64,000 nucleotides of DNA from Paenibacillus_AA sp045062745 (GCF_045062745.1 NZ_JBJGED010000020.1:85424-149423), one strand, 5' to 3'. Counted from the stretch's first letter, positions 8,125-17,487 are shown. The notes: generated by a model from the letters alone, not told the origin. Program-made: numbers and translations.

Positions 8125-8901
8125 ATGGGCTGGTTATTAACGATCGCGTATGCGCTTGTCGAACAGGGGAGGCTCATAGATCGGCTGCCTAAGGTAAAGC
8201 TGCTGCTTCAGCCCAAAATGCTGGCCCTCTACGGAGACAATCGGACGTTATTCCATACGAAGCGGTTTGCGGCACGAGCTTTGATCGTTTTTGCATGCTG
8301 CGTAGTTGGCGCCATAATCCTGTTCTTCGCTGCTGACGGTGATTGGACGATGCTAACGGTCGGCTTGCTGTTCGCCCTCTGTACCCCGTGGGCGATGGTC
8401 ATGGAGCTAGACCGCAAGATTAAACGTAAGAAACAATCGATCCTGCTGGAGCTGCCTGAGCTGCTGAACCGGCTGACGCTGCTGCTGAACGCAGGAGATA
8501 CGATCCACGGGGCATGGATGAAGTGCGCCGCCTTCCGTTCTGGACCCAAGGCTTCCAACGAAGACGGATCCCCTTTGCAAAAGGAGATCGCGATGGTCGC
8601 CGTTGGCTTGAGCAATCGGGAACCGCTTCCGCTGTTGCTCGAGCAGTTCAGCAAGCGCTGTGCGGTCCAAGAGGTGACCGTGTTTACCACTACGGTGTTG
8701 ATGAACTACAGACGCGGAGGCGATTCGTTCGTCCTCGCGTTGAAAGGGTTGTCGAACGAAATGTGGGAGCGTCGAAAAGCGCTTACCCGTACGCTCGGAG
8801 AGGAAGCTTCGTCCAAGCTGATTTTTCCGATGCTGCTCATTTTTCTGGTCGTAATGGCGATCGTCGCCGCACCGGCTGTAACGATGATGAACGAACCATA
8901 A
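8125..8901 (+). CDS. tadC: TadC-like inner-membrane platform protein (T2SS GspF family)
   Basis: 258 residues from ATG 8125 with GAGAGGAG upstream. Membrane segments lie at ~residues 50-90 (ALIVFACCVVGAIILFF, then a second hydrophobic stretch) and at the C terminus (LIFPMLLIFLVVMAIVAAPAV). Between them is a GspF-type helical domain (LELPELLNRLTLLLNAGDTIHGAW). It is the partner of TadB in the platform. Seventeen bases separate it from tadB. A longer in-frame reading begins upstream inside tadB but has no SD, so it is not chosen. Confidence 0.88.
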   Translation: MGWLLTIAYALVEQGRLIDRLPKVKLLLQPKMLALYGDNRTLFHTKRFAARALIVFACCVVGAIILFFAADGDWTMLTVGLLFALCTPWAMVMELDRKIKRKKQSILLELPELLNRLTLLLNAGDTIHGAWMKCAAFRSGPKASNEDGSPLQKEIAMVAVGLSNREPLPLLLEQFSKRCAVQEVTVFTTTVLMNYRRGGDSFVLALKGLSNEMWERRKALTRTLGEEASSKLIFPMLLIFLVVMAIVAAPAVTMMNEP

Positions 8902-8921
8902 GATGAAGGAGGAAGATGTGA

Positions 8922-9158
8922 GTGAACTCGATGAAACGTGCTTTAATCCGTTTTTGGAAGGAGGAGGACGGACTTGGGACGCTTGAAATTTTGTTGATTG
9001 TTGCCGTCCTGGTTATCGTAGCCGTTGCCTTTCGCAAATGGATTCTGGGCTTTATTAAATCGCTGTTCGGACAGGCCAACCAAGAGCTCGGCGACGCCGG
9101 GAACAAGGACTGCCTCGCCAATCCGAGCACCTGCTCGGCGCCGTCCCCGACACCATGA
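8922..9158 (+). CDS. flp: Flp-type (type IVb) major pilin candidate
   Basis: 78 residues with one hydrophobic helix (EILLIVAVLVIVAVAF). The prepilin site is clear: a charged leader ending EEDG17, then LGTLE, which puts the glutamate at +5 of the mature pilin as type IV prepilin peptidases require. The C-terminal tail is short and Ser/Pro-rich with two cysteines. GTG 8922 is chosen because AAGGAGG is nine bases upstream; ATG 8931 would be 18 away. The stop overlaps the next ATG. Its size and position after tadC mark it as the likely main fibre subunit, processed by the peptidase at 13272. Confidence 0.85.
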   Translation: MNSMKRALIRFWKEEDGLGTLEILLIVAVLVIVAVAFRKWILGFIKSLFGQANQELGDAGNKDCLANPSTCSAPSPTP

Positions 9159-10177
9159 TCGCACTTATGATCGCGAGGTTCAAGCGTGCTGCACGGGAGC
9201 AGACCGGCAGCTTCACACTGGAAGCGTCTGTGTCGATCCCGGTATTGCTGATCGCCGTAATCGCTTTGATCAGCTTCAGCCTAATGCTGTACAACCGCTC
9301 CGAGCTGTATGTGACCGCTGCGGCAGCTGTGGACCGCACCGCTTACGCGTGGGACAACAGCTCCAAAGATCTGCTAACCGGCTCGTACTCATTGGGGCAA
9401 TCCGACGGCTTATATTGGCGGCTGGCTAGCGATAGCCTTTCGGATGCGTTCCGATTTCTCGTACCTAACGAGGATACACAACTGCCGCTGCCGGCAGGTG
9501 ATGCGGATTCCAGTGCCGACTCGCTCCCGCGATCCAAGCTGCGACGAGCCGGTGTGGAGCTGCCGCGCAGCATTGTCGGATCACTTCGCTACACAAACCG
9601 ACTGTACGATCGCGTCGTCCAAGCGAGTGTTGAACGACAAGCGCGTGTGCCGAAGCTAGTGGACTCCTGGTTCATCCCGTCTACATCGGTTGAGTTGAAG
9701 TCTTCCGTCACCGACCCGGTTGAGCTGCTGCGCACGGTCGATCTTGTGCGGACGTTCTCGGGACGGCTGAAGGAGCTGTTCTCCCGCCGCGATCCCGCGA
9801 TACCCCTGCCGGAATCGCCCTCCGTGCCCAGGCCGGAGATGCAGTTTACGTCGGAGAAGGAGGCCGCGGCGTTTTTGCGGAGCCTGCTCGGCAGCCCCTC
9901 GGCCGTCTATGTCACTACGCCTTCGGGCCAGCAGCGCAAGCTCGATTCGTTGGACCCCGACGGGCTGTTCCATGAAGCGAAGTTCGGGTATACGTCCAAG
10001 ACGGAGGCGGTGGAAAATCAGATCGCCAAAGACTTGGAGCTGCTTCGCAGCGCGGGGCAAGTCAAAGGGGTTGTCTGGCATTTTTTTCGCGACAGCCGCA
10101 ACGGCAAGGTAGGTCCGTCCAAGCCGCTGAGGAAGGAGCTGGAGAAGCGAGGTATCGTCGTTGTGATCCATGGATAA
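9155..10177 (+). CDS. TadE-like minor pilin / pilus-associated envelope protein
   Basis: 340 residues. The leader ends in EQTG18 followed by SFTLE, again glutamate at +5, then a hydrophobic helix (ASVSIPVLLIAVIALISF). The rest should be outside the membrane and is long for a TadE-family protein. The last ~60 residues (EAKFGYTSKTEAVENQIAKDLELL, then VVWHFFRDSRNGKVGPSKPL) resemble a small compact domain seen at the end of some Firmicute TadE-like proteins; I do not know its function. ATGA overlap with the pilin stop gives coupled translation. Confidence 0.7.
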   Translation: MIALMIARFKRAAREQTGSFTLEASVSIPVLLIAVIALISFSLMLYNRSELYVTAAAAVDRTAYAWDNSSKDLLTGSYSLGQSDGLYWRLASDSLSDAFRFLVPNEDTQLPLPAGDADSSADSLPRSKLRRAGVELPRSIVGSLRYTNRLYDRVVQASVERQARVPKLVDSWFIPSTSVELKSSVTDPVELLRTVDLVRTFSGRLKELFSRRDPAIPLPESPSVPRPEMQFTSEKEAAAFLRSLLGSPSAVYVTTPSGQQRKLDSLDPDGLFHEAKFGYTSKTEAVENQIAKDLELLRSAGQVKGVVWHFFRDSRNGKVGPSKPLRKELEKRGIVVVIHG

Positions 10178-10288
10178 AATTGGTGAATCATTTAGGCCAT
10201 AACGGGCGTTCCGTGCGAAAAAGGACCCCTAACATACCCCACAAAGTGAAGATTAAGCTCTGGGGTTCCATGAAGGGAGGAGGAGTAG

Positions 10289-12553
10289 GTGAGAAAGATT
10301 TGGAGAAGCCAGAGAGGATCGGCTTCTGTGATGCTAATGATTCTTGTGGCGCCGCTATTCGTGTTCCACGCGGTGTTGATTGACTTTCTAAGAGTACGGA
10401 TGGCGGAGAGGGAGACGGAGTCCGCACTGAAGCTGGCGCTCCGATCGACATTGTCTGCTTACGATCCTGAGTTGAAAGAGTATGGCTTATACGCGATCGG
10501 CTTGAATGATGCCGATGCGGCGCAGCTGTTCCAGCACGTACTCCAGCGCAATATGGGCGGTACCGGCCAAGGGGACAGCTTCACGATCGTACGGCCCTTG
10601 CCTGATCCGGCCTCCGTGTCGTTAACTTCGCTTTACACACTGGGCAATCAGACGGTCATGCGTCAGCAAGTGCTCGAGGAGATGAAATATCGGGCGCCGG
10701 CGGAATTTACGGTGAACGTGCTGGACAAGCTGCTCGGGGGGCGCAATCCGGCGTCGACCTTATCGGGTGCCTCGGCGTTCGAGAAACGGGCCGAAGCGAT
10801 CGAGGAGCTCGTAGTTTCTCGGGATCGCGCATTAGACGAAGCATGGGACAGGCTTCTCCGACTGCAGGAGAAGAGCGGGATTTTTCACTCATATTTTGCC
10901 GTGAGGCTGGGGGAGCTGGATGACTATGCGGCAAGAATTGGGGGGCACGATGTGGCGGAGATCGAACAATCGATCCGATCGCTCCGTAGCCAGAGCGAAC
11001 AGCTAGGCCGGTCGCTTGCCTCCCAGCAGGTCGCCCTTCAGGAGCTGTATAAGCAGGCGAAGGAGAACATCCAATTGATTATGGACATGCAGCGTTCGAT
11101 CTCCATGATCCAGAACAGCCTGTCGACGGTGGCCGGCCAAATCGAACAGTGGCAGACCATCCTGCGCGAGATTGCGGAATTTACCTTGCTCCTGGAGACG
11201 AGCAAGGCGGAGGCGGCAAGAGATGCCGCTGTGTTGAAAGGGATTCAGGACGACATTCTGGTCGCGATCGACGAGGCGCAGTCGTTTGATGAGAAAATCC
11301 GTGAGTTGTCCTCTTCGCCGGACACGGCCATGTTCATGTCTCCGGAGCTTCTGAACCGGACCGTGCTGCCGGTAGCTTTCTATGCGCTGTACAAGGTGGA
11401 AGCGACTGCGCCTTCGGCACTTAGCAACGGGTTCGCGTCGGCGCTGCAAGCGACCTCCCCGCTTATTGGAGACAATCGCTGGACACCCGAGCGCTATGGG
11501 ATTTTGTCGGCATCGAACGAAGCCTATGCGGAGCGGGCGAACCGCGCTGTTGCCAAGCTGCAGGAAGAGGAGTCGAAGCGCCAGCAGTCCGCTGAGACGA
11601 CTCGCCGTCAGAAGCGGGAGCAGCTCACCCGGCTGGGCGAAGTGCTCGACCAAGTCAAAAAGCTTGTGGCAGAATGCGGCGGGGTCCTAGGCGGCCGTGG
11701 GATCTACGACAAGCTGCATGGAAGTTCGGAATCCCCCGACGTAGGCCTGTATGCCAAATACATGCAATACAATCGATTCGCGGACACCGAAACCGAACCG
11801 CTTCCCGATTTTTCCCAAGAGGCAGATCAGGTGAGGCGAGGGGCGTTCCGTTTCGTCGATTCTCTCCTGCTTAAGCTGGCTTCAGCGGCGCAGACGTTTC
11901 GAGACGAGCTGTATGTGAACGAATTCGCGCTGGAGAAATTCAATTACCGTACGTTCGGGAAGGAGTCGTCCGCCGACGGCAAGCCGATCCCGGCGACGTC
12001 CATGACGAAACCCGCCCAGCATGCGCTGCTGGGGCAGGAGGCGGAATACGTTTTGTACGGGCAATCGTCCTGTCTGCTCAATCAGTCTGCCGCTTACGCG
12101 GAGATGTTCGCCTTGCGGCTCGCCATCCGGACGACGGAAGCGATGCTCAGTCCGAGCAGCAAGCTCGCTTCCATCGGATCTCCCCTGCTGATGGTACTCT
12201 GGGCGGCAGCTGAGGGAGCGCTAGAGGCTTATCGGGATATGACCGACCTGGTGAACGGCAAGGCCGTGCCTCTATCGGCGAAGCTCGCCGGAGAAGCCGT
12301 TACCATGCAGTACAAAGATTATTTGAGGCTGTTCTACTTGCTGCACAGCAACGACAAGCGGACAATGGCCCGTATGCAGGGTTTGATCGAGGTGAACACC
12401 GGGCGGGATTTGACGGGGAAGGCGACTTACGTGCAGGGCTCGGTAACCGCAAGCGAACGACTTTGGTTTTTCCCGTATTTCGAGACGCTGTTCGCTTATG
12501 AAGTCAAGCGGAATCGGGTTCTAGTAGCCAAAACCGCCTTTTCGTCGTATTAA
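10289..12553 (+). CDS. Large TadG-like pilus-locus protein with coiled coils
   Basis: 754 residues from GTG 10289 with GGGAGGAGG upstream. A short basic leader (MRKIWRSQRG) precedes a single hydrophobic segment (SASVMLMILVAPLFVFHAVL), but there is no glutamate at +5, so cleavage by the prepilin peptidase is doubtful. Residues ~170-460 contain long Glu/Gln/Arg-rich helices with coiled-coil character. The position between two TadE-like genes suggests an anchored, extracytoplasmic assembly or scaffold protein. No enzymatic motif was recognised. Confidence 0.7.
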   Translation: MRKIWRSQRGSASVMLMILVAPLFVFHAVLIDFLRVRMAERETESALKLALRSTLSAYDPELKEYGLYAIGLNDADAAQLFQHVLQRNMGGTGQGDSFTIVRPLPDPASVSLTSLYTLGNQTVMRQQVLEEMKYRAPAEFTVNVLDKLLGGRNPASTLSGASAFEKRAEAIEELVVSRDRALDEAWDRLLRLQEKSGIFHSYFAVRLGELDDYAARIGGHDVAEIEQSIRSLRSQSEQLGRSLASQQVALQELYKQAKENIQLIMDMQRSISMIQNSLSTVAGQIEQWQTILREIAEFTLLLETSKAEAARDAAVLKGIQDDILVAIDEAQSFDEKIRELSSSPDTAMFMSPELLNRTVLPVAFYALYKVEATAPSALSNGFASALQATSPLIGDNRWTPERYGILSASNEAYAERANRAVAKLQEEESKRQQSAETTRRQKREQLTRLGEVLDQVKKLVAECGGVLGGRGIYDKLHGSSESPDVGLYAKYMQYNRFADTETEPLPDFSQEADQVRRGAFRFVDSLLLKLASAAQTFRDELYVNEFALEKFNYRTFGKESSADGKPIPATSMTKPAQHALLGQEAEYVLYGQSSCLLNQSAAYAEMFALRLAIRTTEAMLSPSSKLASIGSPLLMVLWAAAEGALEAYRDMTDLVNGKAVPLSAKLAGEAVTMQYKDYLRLFYLLHSNDKRTMARMQGLIEVNTGRDLTGKATYVQGSVTASERLWFFPYFETLFAYEVKRNRVLVAKTAFSSY

Positions 12554-12573
12554 CTTGGAAGGGAATGAAACGT

Positions 12574-13248
12574 ATGGTTTCGATCATCCAAACGATATGG
12601 AGACGCAGTGATGGTGGAATCGCCCTAGAGGCGGCACTCGTCATGCCGTTGTTCCTCGGCTTCATCTTGGCGCTCGCCTCCATGATCAAGCTGACGATGA
12701 CGGACCTTGCGCTTCAGCGGGCGCTGACCGAGACGACGAAGCCGATCGTAGCCTATGCGTATCCGGCCGAGCTGCTTGCTGAGGAGGCGCGTGCCGCGTA
12801 CGCGTCCAGCCGGGTCGGCAGCGCAGTTACCGATATTTTGAACCGAGTGAGCTCGGCAAGAGGGAAGCTGCTTCAAGGCGAATTGCTGGCGGACCGGTAC
12901 GAGGCGTACATTCCGGATTTCCTGCTGCGGCTGATTGAGTGGGAGCAAACCGAACGAGAGTCGCTTGAGACGATGTCGCAGGATCAAATCGACGCGTTCA
13001 AGGAACAGCGGCTTAATCCGGCTATCCGAGCCGTGTTTCGCCAATTGGTCATTCAGGGTGCGGATCCTTCGGCGTTAAGCGCGGACCGTCTTAAGGTGGT
13101 CGATGTTGATTTGCCTCAATTGGGCAGCAGGGAAGAAGCGTTCATCGGCATTACCGCCGAGTATGAGGTGAGGCTGCCGATCCCTTTTTACAGGAAATCG
13201 ATCACGCTTCGAAAGCAAGTGTTTGAACGCCTGTGGGTCGGCAGTTAA
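12574..13248 (+). CDS. TadE-like minor pilin
   Basis: 224 residues. The leader MVSIIQTIWRRSDG14 is followed by GIALE, which places glutamate at +5, then a hydrophobic helix (ALVMPLFLGFILALASMI). It is the third protein of the operon with a prepilin-type processing site. ATG 12574 is preferred to ATG 12565 because GGAAGGG at 12557-12563 then has a normal ten-base spacing. The remainder is a soluble domain (residues ~45-220) with no catalytic motif seen. Confidence 0.75.
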   Translation: MVSIIQTIWRRSDGGIALEAALVMPLFLGFILALASMIKLTMTDLALQRALTETTKPIVAYAYPAELLAEEARAAYASSRVGSAVTDILNRVSSARGKLLQGELLADRYEAYIPDFLLRLIEWEQTERESLETMSQDQIDAFKEQRLNPAIRAVFRQLVIQGADPSALSADRLKVVDVDLPQLGSREEAFIGITAEYEVRLPIPFYRKSITLRKQVFERLWVGS

Positions 13249-13271
13249 CGAGGAGTGGAGGAGAAGCAGCT

Positions 13272-13811
13272 GTGGCCGTTTCGATAGCGTTGTTGGTGTT
13301 ACTTATCGCCGCTTTTGTACAGGACGTCCGGCAATCCAGGATCGCCAACACGATTACTGTGCCCGGTATTTTTACAGGGTTGTTGGTGTCGCCCGTGTGC
13401 AGTGAGAACGGCTGGCTGTCCGGACTGCTGGATTCGGCTGCAGGCTTAGTCGTGGGTTTGTCTGTGATGCTCGTCTTCTATGCGTTTGGTGCTGTCGGGG
13501 CGGGGGATGTAAAGCTGTTTGGCGCGATTGGGTCGATCGCCGGCTTGCCGTTCGTGCTGTACGGCATGATGAATGCCCTGCTGTGCGCGGGGTTGGTCGG
13601 ACTTGCGATACTTGTTTGGCGCAAGGAGGTTTTGAGCCGTATCGGCACCGTGCTCGCCGTGTTGTTCCGCTTCTGGATGTGGAGAGAGCTCCGTGCCTTG
13701 ACTGCCTCGGGTTGGGGATCGAGAACGGCTCCGCTTCACTTTCCATTCATGTACGCCGTTGCGCCGGCGATCGGATTGACTTGGTGGACGCTCGGATATC
13801 CGTCGTTCTAG
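13272..13811 (+). CDS. Prepilin peptidase (A24 family, TadV/CpaA-like)
   Basis: 179 residues, mostly hydrophobic. The two catalytic aspartates are D18 in QDVRQSRIANTIT and D79 in GAVGAGDVKLFG (the GxGD motif). It lacks the methyltransferase half of PilD, as is normal for TadV/CpaA. It should cleave the Flp and TadE-like leaders encoded just upstream. GTG 13272 has GGAGGAG nine bases upstream; an in-frame GTG at 13233 lies inside the preceding gene. Confidence 0.88.
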   Translation: MAVSIALLVLLIAAFVQDVRQSRIANTITVPGIFTGLLVSPVCSENGWLSGLLDSAAGLVVGLSVMLVFYAFGAVGAGDVKLFGAIGSIAGLPFVLYGMMNALLCAGLVGLAILVWRKEVLSRIGTVLAVLFRFWMWRELRALTASGWGSRTAPLHFPFMYAVAPAIGLTWWTLGYPSF

Positions 13812-13827
13812 GAAAGGGAGGCAAAAA

Positions 13828-15390
13828 ATGAGTGTCTTCGAGCTTCAATTCGATTTTACCGCCGAGAAGGGAGGCTTTCTGCTGGTGGACCGCGACCCGG
13901 CATGGTCCCGTACGGATCTGATTTCTCTCGAGGTTCAGATGCTGCAGCATAATAAAATTCCGCGGCTGCTCCCTGTCCACATAGAAGAGATGGATGGACG
14001 TATCCGTTTGCTGTTCGACATTCAAGGGAAGAAGCGGCTCACAGACCGGTTGCGGCGTGAATCGCTGACCCAGCGGCAGTACTTGAACATGCTGTTGAAC
14101 GCCGTTTCCGCCTTGGCCGATTGCGAAGGGTATATGTTGGGCGAGGACCGGCTGCTGCTCCAGGCAGAGTATTTGTTTACCGGCGCGGACATCACGGATA
14201 TGTATTTCCCGTTCGTCCCCGTGGTTGGACATTCTGCCGAAAAATCGATCCAGGACCGGTTGAAAGGGCTCTCCGCTCTATGCCTAGGTTCCGTGGAGTC
14301 GATGGCCGGGACGAGCGTTCCGCGTATTCTGGCCGCATTGCGGGAGGATACGATGCGCTTGCCTGAGTTAAAGGAGCTGTTATTGACGCTCATGCTGGAG
14401 CATCCTGCGGCGGCGACGGAGACTCCTAGGGGGTCGTCTCTACCTGGAGCGAACTCCATTGCTCCTGATTCAATTAGGCCCGCTTGGATCCCGGTTATTA
14501 ACCCTGTGGAGGAGGAAAAGAAGGGGAACGGGGAGTCCCCGAAGCGGTTGTCCTGGTTGACCAGGATCCGGGAGATGAAGGATGAGATCGACATGTCAGG
14601 AGAAACCGGGCTGCTTCCTGACGGGAAAGGACGGGGCGACGCAAAAGTGGAGTCGACTGCATCGGATGCCGGAGCAGTGTCGGACCGAAAAAAACAGCTG
14701 TATCTGGCGGTAATCGCGGTTGCCGTTCTCGCTTTGACCTGGAGCTTTTATTCGGAAGTCTCCTCTACAACAGGCTTCGTCGTTATGGCCGGAATTAGCG
14801 GGGGCGTCGTGATTGGCATAGGATGGACGATCAAAACGCGCCCTGCCTGGTTATTCGGTAACTCCTCCGCCAAGGGGGAGCTGGATACTGGAGCAGCCTA
14901 TCTTGAAGCGGCGCCCAGCTTCGACGCGCTAGAGGTTGACGTTGGGGAAACCTCACGTTCGGTTTGGAATCCGCCGCCCTCATTTTCGGAATCAGCCGGA
15001 GCATCTCAGGCTCCGGCTCGGCTTCCAACCGCCACCGTAGTCCTGGAGCCGAGTGTTATCGAAGCCGCATTGGGATCGCTCGGTGGTTCGCTTGCGTATC
15101 GGCTGGATATTACCGTTGATGGGAGGACGGAGTCGGTACAACTGACGAAGGAATCGTTTCTCATCGGCCGATCGGACGGGAGAGCGGACTACACCCTCGA
15201 GGAATCGGGCGTATCCAAGCATCATTTGGAATTGATCCGGAGGGGAAACGCCTATTTTGCCCAAGATCTTGGCTCGACGAATGGGACTCTGTTGAACGGG
15301 GAGCGCATGGCGCCTTACAAAGCATATCCGCTGAGTCCCGAGGATACGCTCCGGGTTATCCGGACCCAATTTCTAATCAAGCAGGAATGA
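13828..15390 (+). CDS. FHA-domain membrane protein with N-terminal DUF6382-like region
   Basis: 520 residues. Residues 1-~190 match the type of N-terminal region found with FHA proteins in Paenibacillaceae (MSVFELQFDFTAEKGGFLLV). Two adjacent membrane helices lie at ~291-334 and the C-terminal FHA domain at ~430-510, with GRSD, SKHHLEL and GSTNGT. FHA domains bind phosphothreonine. The gene closes the tad operon, whose first neighbour is a Hanks-type kinase, so the two are likely partners; that link is inference. The stop is followed by a strong terminator. Confidence 0.82.
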   Translation: MSVFELQFDFTAEKGGFLLVDRDPAWSRTDLISLEVQMLQHNKIPRLLPVHIEEMDGRIRLLFDIQGKKRLTDRLRRESLTQRQYLNMLLNAVSALADCEGYMLGEDRLLLQAEYLFTGADITDMYFPFVPVVGHSAEKSIQDRLKGLSALCLGSVESMAGTSVPRILAALREDTMRLPELKELLLTLMLEHPAAATETPRGSSLPGANSIAPDSIRPAWIPVINPVEEEKKGNGESPKRLSWLTRIREMKDEIDMSGETGLLPDGKGRGDAKVESTASDAGAVSDRKKQLYLAVIAVAVLALTWSFYSEVSSTTGFVVMAGISGGVVIGIGWTIKTRPAWLFGNSSAKGELDTGAAYLEAAPSFDALEVDVGETSRSVWNPPPSFSESAGASQAPARLPTATVVLEPSVIEAALGSLGGSLAYRLDITVDGRTESVQLTKESFLIGRSDGRADYTLEESGVSKHHLELIRRGNAYFAQDLGSTNGTLLNGERMAPYKAYPLSPEDTLRVIRTQFLIKQE

Positions 15391-15401
15391 AGGGCAGTTA
15401 A

Positions 15402-15434
15402 GGCTATTGGGGAGACGCTCCTCAATAGCCTTTT
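15402..15434 (+). terminator. Intrinsic terminator of the tad operon
   Basis: GGCTATTGGGGAG (15402-15414) pairs with CTCCTCAATAGCC (15418-15430), a 13-bp stem with one G-T pair and a 3-base loop, followed by TTTT. Confidence 0.85.
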
Positions 15435-15546
15435 GCTTCGTCGGCGACGACATGACAAACCATGCGCTAAACGCTACAATGAGAACTGTCAATGCTAATG
15501 TGTATACTGACTTATTCAACTTACGGAAAGCTAGAGGGACTATTCC

Positions 15547-17487
15547 ATGACGATCATACATGCCGAGCAGTTGAGCAAAAGCTACGGAGAGAAAGTGCTG
15601 TTCGACCGAATCTCGTTCACAATCGCCGAGAAGCAGCGGATCGGGTTGATCGGCGTCAACGGGACGGGGAAGTCGTCTTTGCTGCACATTCTGGCTGGGC
15701 TTGATTCGCCCGACTCGGGCGAGGTAATGACCGCGAAGACGATGCGGGTCGAATATTTGCCGCAGAACCCCGAGTTCGAAGCGGAAGGCACCGTACTCGA
15801 GCAGGTGTTCCACAGCGATACGCCGCTGATGCGGGCGCTCCGCGACTATGAGCTTGCGCTGTCTGCGTTGGAGCGGGATCCCGGCAGCGAAGCTCTGCAG
15901 AAGAAGCTGTTCCAGGCACAGGCCGGGATGGACGCGCAGCATGCTTGGGAAGCCGAGACGGAAGCGAAGACCGTGCTGTCGCGGCTCGGCATCCAGGACA
16001 TGAGCCAATCCGTCGGGACATTGTCCGGCGGCCAGCGCAAGCGCGTCGCCATGGCTCGGGCGCTCATCCGACCGGCCGACCTGCTCATCATGGACGAGCC
16101 GACGAACCATCTCGACAACGAGACGATTGAGTGGCTGGAAGGGGTGCTGCTTCGCTTCCCCGGCGCCCTCTTGCTCGTCACCCACGACCGGTATTTCCTG
16201 GACCGGGTGACGAACCGCATCTTCGAGCTCGACCGGGGCAAGCTGTATAGCTATGACGGCAATTATGCCGTCTTCCTGGAGAAGAAGGCCGAGCGAGAAG
16301 AGCAGGAGGCCGCGTCGGAGAGCAAGCGGCAAAATCTGCTGCGCCGCGAGCTCGCCTGGCTGCGCCGGGGCGCCAAGGCGCGCACGACGAAGCAGAAGGC
16401 GCGGATCGATCGCGTCGAGACGCTGCGCGACCAAGAACGCGAAGGGCCGGGCGAGAAGCTCGACATGGCGCTCGGCGGGAGCCGGCTCGGCAAGAAGGTG
16501 TACGAGCTTCGCGACGTCACCATGCAGATGAACGGCCGCACTCTGCTGAGCGGCTTCAGTTATTTGTTCCAGCCGGGCGCCCGCATCGGCGTGATCGGGC
16601 CTAATGGCAGCGGGAAGTCTACGCTGCTGAATCTGCTCGCCGGCCAGCTGCAGCCTACGTCCGGCACGCTCGAGACCGGCCAGACGGTCAAGGCCGGCTA
16701 TTACACGCAAGAGAGCGCCGACATGAACCCGAAACTTCGCGTCATTGACTACGTGAAGGAAGGGGCGGAGGTGATCCGTACCACCGATGGCGAGACGATC
16801 TCCGCCTCGCAGATGCTGGAACGGTTTCTATTCCCGCCGCATCAGCAGTGGACGACGATCGACCGTCTGTCCGGCGGTGAGCGCCGGCGACTGTACTTGC
16901 TCCGCATTCTGATGGGCGAGCCGAACGTCCTGCTGCTCGACGAGCCTACCAACGACTTGGATATCCAGACGCTCACGATCCTGGAACAATATTTGGAGAC
17001 GTTCCCCGGCACGGTCATCTCGGTCTCGCACGACCGCTATTTCCTGGACCGGACCGCAGAGGTGCTGCTTTGTTTCGAAGGGAACGGGATCGTGAGGCCG
17101 TTCTTCGGCGACTATTCCGATTACCTGGAGCAGAAGCAAGCCGACCAATTAGCCGAACGCGCGGTTGCGGAGGGCAAAACGGCCAAATCCGCCTCGGCTG
17201 AGCCGGCGGCAGCTTCCGCTTCCGCAAGCGTAAGCGCACCCGCGCCACTCCGCAAGCTGAGCTTCAAGGATCAGAAGGAATGGGACGGCATCGAGCAACG
17301 GATCGCCGATTTGGAGGAACAGCTGGAAGCGGCGAAGCAGGGTATCGCCGAAGCCGGGAGCGATTATGACAAGGTAAGGGACTTATACGATAAGGAGCAG
17401 CAGCTGAGCGAGGAGCTTGAGCGTGCGATGGAGCGCTGGAGCGAGCTGGCCGAGTTCGTCGAGCAAATCGAGCGCAACAAGGGGTAG
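15547..17487 (+). CDS. ABC-F family ATPase, Uup/YfmR-like
   Basis: 646 residues with two ABC domains in one chain and no membrane segments, the ABC-F layout of ribosome-associated factors. First Walker A GVNGTGKSS (36-44), signature LSGGQRKR and LLIMDEPTNHLD; second GPNGSGKST, LSGGERRR and LLLDEPTNDLD. An Arg/Lys-rich linker lies between them. After an Ala/Ser-rich stretch, the C terminus is a coiled coil (KEWDGIEQRIADLEEQLE) typical of Uup. Such proteins act on stalled or misassembled ribosomes; an antibiotic role is not indicated. The gene stands alone between two terminators. Confidence 0.88.
   Translation: MTIIHAEQLSKSYGEKVLFDRISFTIAEKQRIGLIGVNGTGKSSLLHILAGLDSPDSGEVMTAKTMRVEYLPQNPEFEAEGTVLEQVFHSDTPLMRALRDYELALSALERDPGSEALQKKLFQAQAGMDAQHAWEAETEAKTVLSRLGIQDMSQSVGTLSGGQRKRVAMARALIRPADLLIMDEPTNHLDNETIEWLEGVLLRFPGALLLVTHDRYFLDRVTNRIFELDRGKLYSYDGNYAVFLEKKAEREEQEAASESKRQNLLRRELAWLRRGAKARTTKQKARIDRVETLRDQEREGPGEKLDMALGGSRLGKKVYELRDVTMQMNGRTLLSGFSYLFQPGARIGVIGPNGSGKSTLLNLLAGQLQPTSGTLETGQTVKAGYYTQESADMNPKLRVIDYVKEGAEVIRTTDGETISASQMLERFLFPPHQQWTTIDRLSGGERRRLYLLRILMGEPNVLLLDEPTNDLDIQTLTILEQYLETFPGTVISVSHDRYFLDRTAEVLLCFEGNGIVRPFFGDYSDYLEQKQADQLAERAVAEGKTAKSASAEPAAASASASVSAPAPLRKLSFKDQKEWDGIEQRIADLEEQLEAAKQGIAEAGSDYDKVRDLYDKEQQLSEELERAMERWSELAEFVEQIERNKG

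Noticed and set aside
10180..10383. Short frame between the TadE-like protein and the 754-residue gene
   Set aside because: It overlaps the start of the large gene in another frame, has low-complexity basic content and no SD.
15480..15508. Promoter for the Uup-like gene with TATACT at 15503
   Set aside because: The -10 is good, but no -35 stands at the right distance and the TG extension is out of register, so I did not list it.
15373..16710. Long open frame on the minus strand across the Uup-like gene
   Set aside because: It is antisense to a clear ABC-F ATPase. High GC at third positions keeps the opposite frame open; no start signal or family pattern is present.
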